Assembly: GCF_002300165.1 (NCBI RefSeq)
Contig: NZ_MLCE01000036.1
Coordinates: 1 to 64,000, forward strand
Reading direction: 5' to 3'
Length of the DNA: 64,000 nt
From: Streptomyces sp. Tue6028
GTDB taxonomy: Bacteria; Actinomycetota; Actinomycetes; Streptomycetales; Streptomycetaceae
This document shows, piece after piece, positions 28,642 to 36,420 of the stretch (position 1 is its first letter; each line of letters opens with the position of its first letter). The notes beneath the pieces are model-generated. The model saw only the letters and a program-made list of their open reading frames with translations, did not search any database and had not been told where the DNA came from. The translations under genes and the position numbers were made by a program.

Positions 28642-29598
28642 TCACTGGTAGTGGACGAAACGCCGGCTGAGCCGGAACTGGAGGGCGGTGACCGCCATGA
28701 TCAGCACGAAGAGCAGCACGCCCACCGCGGACGCGGTGCCGAAGCGGAGCTGCTCGAACGCGGTCTCGTAGATCACCATCACGACCGTGCGGGTGGAGTC
28801 GCCCGGACCGCCGTCGGTGAGGACGTACGGCTGCTCGAAGACCTGGAGCGCGTTGATGACGCCGACCACGGACGCCACCAGCAGGGTCGGCGACAGCAGC
28901 GGGAGCGTGACGTGCAGGTGCTTGCGCAGACCGGTCGCGCCGTCGAGCGAGGCGGCCTCGTGGACCTCCTTGGGGATGTTGTTCAGGCCCCCGACGAACA
29001 GCAGGAAGGAGAAGCCGAACTGCTGCCACACATAGACCAGGACGACCGTGGCCATCGCCCCGTGCTCCGACGTCAGCCAGGGCACGGGGGAGATGCCGAC
29101 CAGGCCGAGCAGCCAGTTGACCACGCCGAAGTCCTGGTTGAAGAGGTACTTCATCACCACCGAGACGGACGCGGCGGACAGCACCAGCGGGAAGAAGAAC
29201 GCCGAGCGGAACACCGAGCGCAGCCACACCGGCATCCGCCCGTTCACGGCCAGCGCCAGGGCCAGGGCGATCAGCAGTTGCAGCGCGACCGCCAGCACCA
29301 TGAAGACGAGGGTGTTGCGGAAGGAGACCAGGACGGTCGAGTCGCCGAACGTCTCACGGTAGTTGGCGAGGCCGGACCAGCGCGGATCGTCGATCACGTT
29401 CCAGTGGAAGAGGCTGAGGACGACCGATCCGGCGATCGGGACGACCGTGAAGACCACGATCCCGACGATCGTCGGCGCCAGGAACAAGGACGCCAGCAGT
29501 CGCGTGCCCCGCTCGCGGCCACCACGCCGTGCCGGGGCGACGGCGGTCCGGGCAGCGGCGGGCGCCGGCCGTACGGCGGGTATGCGGGTGTTCGTCAT
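28642..29598 (-). CDS. Sugar ABC transporter permease, MalF type
   Basis: 318 residues, with a basic head then six helices. EAA loop 'EAASLDGATGLRKHLHVTLPLLSP'. Its start overlaps the stop of the binding-protein gene by four bases (ATGA). Pairs with the MalG-type permease to form the channel for the fructan-derived sugar. Confidence 0.93.
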   Translation of the reverse strand: MTNTRIPAVRPAPAAARTAVAPARRGGRERGTRLLASLFLAPTIVGIVVFTVVPIAGSVVLSLFHWNVIDDPRWSGLANYRETFGDSTVLVSFRNTLVFMVLAVALQLLIALALALAVNGRMPVWLRSVFRSAFFFPLVLSAASVSVVMKYLFNQDFGVVNWLLGLVGISPVPWLTSEHGAMATVVLVYVWQQFGFSFLLFVGGLNNIPKEVHEAASLDGATGLRKHLHVTLPLLSPTLLVASVVGVINALQVFEQPYVLTDGGPGDSTRTVVMVIYETAFEQLRFGTASAVGVLLFVLIMAVTALQFRLSRRFVHYQ

Positions 29599-31004
29599 GC
29601 GTCACGCTCCATGGCCGTCTCCAGGTCGTCCTGCATCCGGCGCAGCGCGGGACGCACCGCACCGGACGAGGCGAGTGCGGTCCCCGTGTGCTTGAGCAGT
29701 ACCTGCTCGACCTCGGCCACCTGGGGCGGCGCGGGGATCGGCCCGGTGTCGGGGAACCGGTCGAGGGTGTCGTAGAAGACCTGCCAGTGCGCGGGGCCGG
29801 ACTCCCGGTAGCGGTCCGCGGTCAGCATCGACCTGCGCGCCGGGGTCGTCTGGTTGGCCCTGAACAGCCGGGTCAGGGTGTCCTTGCGGGCCGCGTACTT
29901 GATGAACTCCCAGGCCTGGTCCTGCTTCGTCGAGGTGCGCAGCATGGCGTAGCCGGCGGCGCCGAACTGCATGCGCTGGGTGCGCCATCGCGGGAAGTAC
30001 TGGACGTCGTAGTCGGCCGGCTTCATGCCGGCCAGGTGCAGTCCGCCCGCCCAGAAGCCGCCGGCGGGCGTGACGCCGACGCGGCCGGTGGAGAACACGC
30101 CGACGAGGTTGCTGCCGTTGCCGCCCTCGGGGCGGGTGCACAGGTCGTCCCTGATGAGGGAGGCGAGGTAGTCGTACGCCTCCGCCACGCGGTCGTCGGT
30201 GGCCTGCGGGGTGGTCCAGCGGAATCCGCCGCCGCGGCCCCGGCGTTCGGCGGCCGGGTAGAAGGTGTCCCACAGCCAGTCGCCGCCGGGCGCCTTGGAC
30301 TCGGCGAGCAGGTTGGTGCCGTTGGCGAACAGCCAGGGCACGACGCCGCCCCACAGGCGGTTGGTCCAGAAGTACGGGGTGAAGTGCGAGTCGCTGGACC
30401 TCTTCATCCGCCGCAGCAGCGCGGTGAAGTCGTCGCGGGTCCAGTCGGCGGGCGGCAGACTGGTGCCGGCGCGCGCGAGGACCTGCTTGTTGAGGTAGAT
30501 GTCGGCCGCGTTGAACTCGACCGGCAACTGGTGGAGGCTCCCCTCGTACATCATCGACTCGACCAGGGCGGGATGGACGTCGGCGAAGTACTCGCGCAGT
30601 TCGGCCGCGTCCCTGCGGACCCAGCGGTCCAGCGGTACGCCGAGCTGTCCCGCGAACAGCTGGACGCCCTCGGTGGCGACATAGACCAGGTCGGGGGCGG
30701 TGCCGGCGGCGATCTGGGTGAGGATCTTCGCGAAGAAGTCCGACCAGTCCACGGCCTGCACCGCGTTGACGCGCAGACCGATGTCGGGGTGGACGCGCCG
30801 GAAGCCCTCCTGCAGCGCGCGCACGGCGGCCGGGTCGAAGGCGGACCCGAGGGTGGCGACGACGAGGGAGCCGTCGTCGCGGCCGGGGATGTCGGCTCCG
30901 GTGAGCCGGTCCCAGCAGGCTGCGGTGCCTGTCAGGGCGGCGGCCCCCGCGCCGTAGGCGCCGTACCGCAACAGGGCCCGGCGGGTGAGGTGCGAGTCGG
31001 TCAT
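29595..31004 (-). CDS. Sugar-binding lipoprotein of the fructan ABC importer
   Basis: 469 residues, ATG 31004. The head 'MTDSHLTRRALLRYGAYGAGAAALTGTAAC' combines a twin-Arg-like pair with a lipobox ending LTGTAAC (Cys30), so it is a lipoprotein. Body of the extracellular solute-binding family 1 type ('GSAFDPAAVRALQEGFRRVHPDIGL', 'AAGTAPDLVYVATEG', 'KQDQAWEFIKYAARKDTLTRLF'). First gene of the leftward operon, divergent from the exported GH32. An operator-like dyad lies about ten bases before its start. Confidence 0.9.
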   Translation of the reverse strand: MTDSHLTRRALLRYGAYGAGAAALTGTAACWDRLTGADIPGRDDGSLVVATLGSAFDPAAVRALQEGFRRVHPDIGLRVNAVQAVDWSDFFAKILTQIAAGTAPDLVYVATEGVQLFAGQLGVPLDRWVRRDAAELREYFADVHPALVESMMYEGSLHQLPVEFNAADIYLNKQVLARAGTSLPPADWTRDDFTALLRRMKRSSDSHFTPYFWTNRLWGGVVPWLFANGTNLLAESKAPGGDWLWDTFYPAAERRGRGGGFRWTTPQATDDRVAEAYDYLASLIRDDLCTRPEGGNGSNLVGVFSTGRVGVTPAGGFWAGGLHLAGMKPADYDVQYFPRWRTQRMQFGAAGYAMLRTSTKQDQAWEFIKYAARKDTLTRLFRANQTTPARRSMLTADRYRESGPAHWQVFYDTLDRFPDTGPIPAPPQVAEVEQVLLKHTGTALASSGAVRPALRRMQDDLETAMERDA

Positions 31005-31013
31005 CGAATGGGC

Positions 31014-31027
31014 CTAACTCGTGTTAG
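31014..31027. promoter_or_regulatory. Operator-like dyad 1 (LacI type)
   Basis: CTAACTCGTGTTAG: five-base arms CTAAC/GTTAG around TCGT. It lies between the predicted leftward promoter and the binding-protein start, placing it as a roadblock site. Its reverse complement shares ACGAGTTAG with dyad 2. Confidence 0.65.
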
Positions 31028-31044
31028 TCGAAAGTGATGCCCAG

Positions 31045-31074
31045 ATGATGAAAAGCGCGTCACGTGCCTGTCAA
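31045..31074 (-). promoter_or_regulatory. Predicted promoter of the fructan-uptake operon
   Basis: Reading leftward, -35 TTGACA (31074-31069) and -10 CATCAT (31050-31045), an 18-base spacer. It lies about 40 bases from the binding-protein ATG. Confidence 0.5.
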
Positions 31075-31089
31075 GAGTCTCTGCGGCAC

Positions 31090-31117
31090 TTGACCTTTAA
31101 CGAGTTAGGTCTACAGT
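31090..31117 (+). promoter_or_regulatory. Predicted promoter of the exported GH32 with embedded operator dyad 2
   Basis: -35 TTGACC (31090-31095) and -10 TACAGT (31112-31117), spacer 16. The spacer and flanks hold ACCTTTAACGAGTTAGGT (31093-31110), an imperfect palindrome with central CG as in LacI-family operators. A bound repressor would cover both promoter boxes. Confidence 0.65.
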
Positions 31118-31206
31118 CCTGGAGCCACGGACCACTTGCACCGACCGTTCACGAGACGCCGTGACGCGCCTTCGTCGTGCCGTCACGCAGAAAAGGACGA
31201 TGTGTG

Positions 31207-32748
31207 ATGCGTGGAATCTCCAGGAGAGGGCTGTTCGCCGGTTCGGCCGTGGGGGCGGCGACCGCCCTGCTGCCCGTCACCCCGGCGACCGCGAAGCCCG
31301 GGGCCACCACCTGCACGAGCTACCGAGCCCGCTACCACTTCACGGTTCCCGACCAGTGGAAGAACGACCCCCAGCGGCCGGTCTGGATCGACGGCGAGTA
31401 CCACTACTACTACCTCTACAACGCCGACTACACGGCCGGCGCCGTGGGCACCGCGTGGCGCCGGGCGACCAGCTCCGACCTGGTCTCCTTCAAGGACCGC
31501 GGCATCGCCGTACCGAAGGACACCACGCCCAACGGCGACGTCTGGTCGGGCTCCGCGGTCGTCGACACGGACGGCACGGCGGGCTTCGGGGCGGGCGCGG
31601 TCGTCGTCCTCGTGACGATGTCGCCGCACGACGGCCCCACCGACCAGGCGCAGTACCTGTACTACTCCACCGACGGCGGCCGCAGCTTCACCCCGCACGG
31701 CACCGACCCGGTGCTGCCCAACCCCGGCGTGCGCGACTTCCGCGACCCCAAGGTGATCCGGGACGCGGAGCGCGACCGGTGGGTGATGGTCCTCGCCGAG
31801 AACCACAAGATCGGTTTCTACCACTCCGACGACCTCAGATCGTGGACGTACGCCGGCGGCTTCGTCGAGGACGGTCTCGGCGTGCTGGAGTGCCCCGACC
31901 TGTTCCGCATCACCGCCCAGGACGGCACCCGGAAATGGGTGCTGGGCGCGAGCGCCAACGGCAAGGGCTCGGGACTGCCCAACACGTACGCGTACTGGAC
32001 CGGTTCGTTCGACGGCACGACGTTCACCGCCGACGCGGGCGATCCCCAGTGGCTGGACCACGGCTGGGACTGGTACGGCGCCGTCACCTTCGAGAAGCGG
32101 GACGCGGACGGCACGCTCGACGAGACGACGCGCCACGCCATCGGCTGGCTCAACAACTGGGACTACGCGAACACCACCCCCACCATCGACTGCGACGGTT
32201 TCAACGGCACCGACTCGATCGTCCGCGAGATCACCCTGCGCAAGGACTCCGGCGGCACCTACCACCTCGCCTCACGACCGGTCCCCGCGCTGGACTCCCA
32301 CGTCTCGCGCACGGTGGACCTCGGTGACGTGGCGGTCGACGGCACGAAGGTCCTCACCTACCGGGGCACCTCCTACGAGCTGTCCTGCGAGATCACCTGG
32401 GACCGACTCACCGGTGCGGGCGTGCAGTTGCGCCGTTCCCCCGACGGCGGACGGCACGTCGACGCCGGGATCTACACCGACTTCGCCTTCCTCAACCGCC
32501 GGCCCACGGTGAACCCCGACGCCTCCGGCAAGTGGCAGGAGAGCCACAGCCCCTTCGACCCGTCGGCGGGCACCGTGCGGCTGCGGATCCTCGTCGACCG
32601 GACGTCCGTGGAGATGTTCGTCGACGACGGGCGCCATGTGCACTCGTCGGAGGTGTTCCCTTACCTGATCGACGACCGGCTGGCGCTGTTCACCATCGGC
32701 GGGCCGGCCGTCTTCCGGAACACGGTGATACGGGAGTTCGGCCGCTGA
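31207..32748 (+). CDS. Exported glycoside hydrolase family 32 (levanase/fructanase)
   Basis: 513 residues from ATG 31207 (GTG 31204 just before is possible; AAAGGACG is the ribosome site). Tat-like signal 'MRGISRRGLFAGSAVGAATALLPVTPATA'. GH32 motifs: 'DQWKNDPQRPVWIDGEYHYYYL' (nucleophile Asp, with the Gln-Arg-Pro variant seen in actinobacterial levanases), 'FRDPKVIRD' and 'LECPDLFRI'; C-terminal 'ILVDRTSVEMFVDDGRHVHSSEVF'. Should cut levan or inulin outside the cell, feeding the divergent importer. Exact linkage is not decided by sequence. Confidence 0.9.
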   Translation: MRGISRRGLFAGSAVGAATALLPVTPATAKPGATTCTSYRARYHFTVPDQWKNDPQRPVWIDGEYHYYYLYNADYTAGAVGTAWRRATSSDLVSFKDRGIAVPKDTTPNGDVWSGSAVVDTDGTAGFGAGAVVVLVTMSPHDGPTDQAQYLYYSTDGGRSFTPHGTDPVLPNPGVRDFRDPKVIRDAERDRWVMVLAENHKIGFYHSDDLRSWTYAGGFVEDGLGVLECPDLFRITAQDGTRKWVLGASANGKGSGLPNTYAYWTGSFDGTTFTADAGDPQWLDHGWDWYGAVTFEKRDADGTLDETTRHAIGWLNNWDYANTTPTIDCDGFNGTDSIVREITLRKDSGGTYHLASRPVPALDSHVSRTVDLGDVAVDGTKVLTYRGTSYELSCEITWDRLTGAGVQLRRSPDGGRHVDAGIYTDFAFLNRRPTVNPDASGKWQESHSPFDPSAGTVRLRILVDRTSVEMFVDDGRHVHSSEVFPYLIDDRLALFTIGGPAVFRNTVIREFGR

Positions 32749-32915
32749 ATCCGGACGGGACCCGACCCGGATGTCAGCGCCCTGCCCTGCCCGGCGCCGC
32801 GCGGCTGTCTCTCGTCCCGCGTGTCCGAGGAGGCGTCAGCGGGTGCGGGGCCCGTCGGACTGCCGAAGACCGGTGGGTACCGTGAGCGACCGCATGATGA
32901 AGAAGCCGAGGTGTC

Positions 32916-34171
32916 ATGACGGAGCACGGCACCACTGCCGAGGAGCCGCCCCCTGTTCCTCCCGGCGAGACGGACGTCGTCACGGCCACCACCGATGTGC
33001 GGGGCAGGGTGACCGGGTGGAGCGAAGGGGCCCGGCTCCTGCTCGGCTACCGGGCCGAGGACGTCGTGGGGCGGTCCGCGGTCGGTCTTCTCGCCGAGGA
33101 TGTCGGGGCTGTCGGGGCAGCCATGGCCGGGCGGCGGAGCTGGACGGGACACGTGGCGCTGTGGCACCGGGACGGCCGCCGTGTGGAGGGCGAGCTGCTC
33201 GCCATCGCCGGGTGCTGCGGAGCGGCTGCGACTGGCTCCTCGTGTGGGGGGACGCCCGGGGGGCCGCGCCCGCCGGGGAACGGCATCCCGGTCCCGCACA
33301 TCTGGACGATGCCGTCATTCGTCTGAACACGGAAGCGCGCGCCGACTCCGACTCCGACCCTGACTCCGACTGCGGCACCGCGGCCCCGGGGGACGTGGGC
33401 GCCACGTGCCTCTACGCGATCTACGACCCGGTCTCCCGACGCTGCACCCTCCGCGTCGGGCACTCCCCGCCCGTGGTGCGCGGCCCGGACGGCACCGTGG
33501 ACCTCCTCGACGTCCCCGCCGGTCCGCCGCTCGGTCCGGGCGGCCTCCCTTTCGAGGCGACCGAGATCGAACTGCCCGAAGGCAGCGTCCTGGCCCTCTG
33601 CACCGACGGCCCGGACCTCCGCGACAAGCGGAGCGACGGCGACGCCGCTGACGGGCTCGACAGGCTGCACGACGCTCTCGCCCGGCCCGTCGGCTCGCTG
33701 GACGCCGCCTGCGGCGCCGTACTCGACGCGCTGCTCCCCGGACCGCCCGACGACGACATCGCGCTGCTGCTCACCCGCACCCGTGTGCTGCCGGCCGACC
33801 GGGTCGCCACCTGGGACATCCCGTACGCCTCCTCGTCCGTCGCCGAGGCACGGAAGAAGGTCGCCGACCAGCTGGCCGCATGGGGGCTGGAGGAATGCGG
33901 GTTCGTCACCGAACTGGTGGTCAGCGGACTGGTCATCAACGCGATCCGCTACGGCGGGCCGCCCGTCCTGCTGCGGCTCATCCACGACCGCAGCCTCATC
34001 TGCGAGGTCACCGACCGGAGCAGCACGGCGCCGCACCTCAGACGGGCCCGGGTCCTCGACGAGGGCGGACGCGGCCTGCTCCTGATCGCCCAGCTCACCC
34101 AGCGGTGGGGAACCCGCTACACCCGTCTCGGCAAGACCATCTGGGCGGAACAGGACGTGCCGCGGCCGTGA
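32916..34171 (+). pseudogene. Decayed PAS-SpoIIE phosphatase-HATPase regulator
   Basis: The PAS part runs from ATG 32916 ('VTATTDVRGRVTGWSEGARLLLGYRAEDVVG' to 'VALWHRDGRRVEGELLA') and its frame closes at 33326. The rest lies in another frame up to TGA 34171: 'DVGATCLYAIYDPVSRRCTLRVGHSPPVV' is the second half of a PP2C/SpoIIE phosphatase, followed by an anti-sigma-type HATPase. A one-base shift near 33205-33215 reconnects PAS to 'RVLRSGCDWLLVWGD'. The first half of the phosphatase, with its metal-binding GDWYD-type motif, is missing, and the HATPase N-box reads 'ELVVSGLVINAIRYG' with Gly for the conserved Glu. Two or three lesions argue for a pseudogene, though one frameshift could be a sequencing error. 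Confidence 0.75.
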
Positions 34172-34397
34172 CGCAGATCTCGATGCGCCTGTGCCGGGGG
34201 TGTCCATACCCTGGTCCGGTTGCGTGTGCGGGTGAGGTGACGGTCCGTGACTGACGCGGTGTCAGCAAGGCCGGCCGACGGTCGGAGCGAAGCCCCGTCC
34301 GCGGACGAACCTCAGCTGGGCAGCACGCTGTTGTAGCCTCAAAGAACAGCCCTTGACCTGCAGAAAGCGGGCAGGGAGCGAATTTCGGGAGTTCTGA

Positions 34398-34817
34398 ATG
34401 CTGCGCACCATGTTCAAGTCCAAGATCCACCGCGCCACCGTCACCCAGGCCGACCTGCACTACGTCGGATCGGTCACGATAGACGCCGACCTGCTCGACG
34501 CCGCCGATCTGCTCCCCGGCGAGCTCGTCCACATCGTGGACATCACCAACGGCGCCCGGCTGGAGACGTACGTCATCGAGGGGGAGCGCGGCTCCGGAGT
34601 CGTCGGCATCAACGGAGCGGCCGCCCACCTCGTCCACCCGGGCGACCTGGTGATCATCATCAGTTACGCTCAGGTCTCCGACGCCGAGGCGCGGGCGCTG
34701 CGGCCGCGGGTCGTGCACGTGGACGGCGACAACCGCATCGTGGACCTCGGCACCGATCCGTCGGCGCCGGTGCCGGGCTCGGACCAGGAGCGCAGCCCGC
34801 AGGCTGTCTCCGCCTGA
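34398..34817 (+). CDS. panD: Aspartate 1-decarboxylase precursor
   Basis: 139 residues. 'MLRTMFKSKIHRATVTQADLHYVGSVTID' is diagnostic; autocleavage between Gly24 and Ser25 creates the pyruvoyl group. Makes beta-alanine from aspartate for pantothenate/CoA. Also conserved: 'LVHIVDITNGARLETYVIEGERGSG' and 'INGAAAHLVHPGDLVIIISYA'. ATG 34398 follows CGGGAG. A non-conserved C-terminal tail of about 20 residues is added. Confidence 0.97.
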   Translation: MLRTMFKSKIHRATVTQADLHYVGSVTIDADLLDAADLLPGELVHIVDITNGARLETYVIEGERGSGVVGINGAAAHLVHPGDLVIIISYAQVSDAEARALRPRVVHVDGDNRIVDLGTDPSAPVPGSDQERSPQAVSA

Positions 34818-34876
34818 GACCCGGCCGAGGACAGCAGGACAGAGCGACCGAGGCCGCGACGACCCGAGGAGCGTCC

Positions 34877-35221
34877 ATGAGTGACATCGAGATCCGCGAC
34901 GACCGGGAGGCCGGCCGGCTGGAGGCGTTCGCCGGGGAGGAAGTGGTCGGCCACATCGAGTACTTCGTCCTCGAAACTCCCGCACGGGCGCTCGTCCCGG
35001 TGCACACCATCGTGGAGCCCGAGCACGAGGGCAAGGGCATCGCGGGCTCGCTCGCCCGGGAGCTGTACACGATCGCCGGGCGTGAGGGCGTGGTCGTCGC
35101 TCCACTGTGCCCGTACGTCGTGAAGTGGGCGGCCCGGCACCCCGAGGAGGCACCGGCGGCCGACCCGGAGCTGCTCAAGTCGGCGGTCCAGTGGCTCAAG
35201 GCGCATCCGGGACGCTTCTGA
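34877..35221 (+). CDS. GNAT-type N-acetyltransferase (YjdJ-like, minimal)
   Basis: 114 residues: 'GHIEYFVLETPARALVPVHTIVEPEHEGKGIAGSLARELYTIA' includes the acetyl-CoA loop EGKGIAGSL, and 'PLCPYVVKWAARHPE' is the characteristic end of this small family. Its TGA overlaps the next ATG (TGATG), so the two are coupled. Substrate unknown. Confidence 0.9.
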   Translation: MSDIEIRDDREAGRLEAFAGEEVVGHIEYFVLETPARALVPVHTIVEPEHEGKGIAGSLARELYTIAGREGVVVAPLCPYVVKWAARHPEEAPAADPELLKSAVQWLKAHPGRF

Positions 35222-35931
35222 TGACGCGGCCCGGACCGCTCGGTGCGGGGCCCGGACCGCTCACGACGGGGCCGGAGTGGCCCGGACCGCTCGCGCTGCT
35301 GCACACCTCGCCCGCGCACATCCCCGTGTTCGAGGCGCTGCGCGACCAGGACCACCCCGGTCTGGAGCTGCGGCACACGGTGTCCGAGGAACTGCTGGCC
35401 CGTGCCCGCGCCGAGGGGCCCGACTCGGTGGCCGCCGCGGTGCGGGCCGCACTCGACGCGGCCCTCGCCGACGGTGCGCGGGCCGTGCTCTGCACCTGCT
35501 CGACGATCGGCGGAGTCGCGGAGGACGCGGGCGCCGCGCTGCCCGTGCTCCGCGTCGATCGTCCGATGGCCGCCGCCGCGGTCGCCGCGGGCACCCGGAT
35601 CGTCGTCCTCGCCACGGTGGAGAGCACGTTCTCGCCGACCGTCGCCCTCGTCGAGGAGGAGGCGCGCCGCGCCGGGCGTCCCGTGGACGTGCGCACCGTG
35701 CTCGCCGGAGACGCGTGGGCCCTCTTCGAGGCGGGTGACACGGACGGCTACGCCCACGCCGTGGCCCGTGCCGCCGACGCGGTCACCGGGGCCGACGCGA
35801 TCGTCCTCGCCCAGGCGTCCATGGCCCCGGCCCAGCGGCTGACCGGCACCTCGGTCCCCGTGCTGTCGAGTCCGCGGCCGGGCCTCGCCGCGGGGGCGGT
35901 GGCCGTGCGCGCCGCGCGGAGCGTCACCTGA
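35221..35931 (+). CDS. Asp/Glu/hydantoin racemase-like protein
   Basis: 236 residues. 'LALLHTSPAHIPVFEALRDQ' and 'GARAVLCTCSTIGGVAEDAG' (with the first active-site-like Cys) indicate the racemase superfamily; at the place of the second Cys there is 'AIVLAQASMAP', with Ala-Ser, so a two-Cys racemase mechanism is doubtful. The N-terminal 25 residues (GPLGAGPGPLTTGPEWPGPL) come from a triplicated GGCCCGGACCGCTC motif at 35227-35290 and look recently added. Confidence 0.72.
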   Translation: MTRPGPLGAGPGPLTTGPEWPGPLALLHTSPAHIPVFEALRDQDHPGLELRHTVSEELLARARAEGPDSVAAAVRAALDAALADGARAVLCTCSTIGGVAEDAGAALPVLRVDRPMAAAAVAAGTRIVVLATVESTFSPTVALVEEEARRAGRPVDVRTVLAGDAWALFEAGDTDGYAHAVARAADAVTGADAIVLAQASMAPAQRLTGTSVPVLSSPRPGLAAGAVAVRAARSVT

Positions 35932-36051
35932 GCGGCGCCGGCCAGGCCCACCTGGTTGTCATCCCTCACGCGACGGGGTGAGTGGGTGCGCCGGTGCCGG
36001 GTACGCGTGGGACAAGTCCAGGGCCGACGTACCGACTGGCTGGAGGACACC

Positions 36052-36255
36052 ATGACGCATCCGTTCCCCGACCCGGTGAAGCCGGGACCCACCCCGGGGC
36101 CGGGGCCCGACCGCCCGCAGCCCTTCCCCGACCCCGCCCCCGACCCGGGTCCGCACCCCGGACCCGAGCCCGTGCCGACCCCGTCCCCGATCCCGAAACC
36201 GCCGGGCCCCGACCCGGTACCGGAACCGGATCCCCAGCCCGGGCCGATCTCCTGA
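36052..36255 (+). CDS. Proline-rich small protein
   Basis: 67 residues: 'MTHPFPDPVKPGPTPGPGPD' then almost only Pro, Asp, Gly, Glu and Lys ('PDPVPEPDPQPGPIS' at the end). About 40 percent Pro. ATG 36052 behind CTGGAGGACACC, a good ribosome site, argues for translation. No signal peptide and no known family; codon periodicity alone cannot prove it because the composition is repetitive. Confidence 0.55.
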   Translation: MTHPFPDPVKPGPTPGPGPDRPQPFPDPAPDPGPHPGPEPVPTPSPIPKPPGPDPVPEPDPQPGPIS

Positions 36256-36420
36256 ACCGAGCCCGGCACCGGGCGCGAGCCGACGCCCCGCGCGGGGTCG
36301 GAAGCCGAGGCTTGCCTAACAGAGGGTGAGTATTTCTCATCCCGCAACTCCATTGCGTGACCGCCCGGTCCCTGTCAACGTGGTCTCCAGGGGCGCGTAC
36401 GACGTGTCCCCGAGGGGCGT

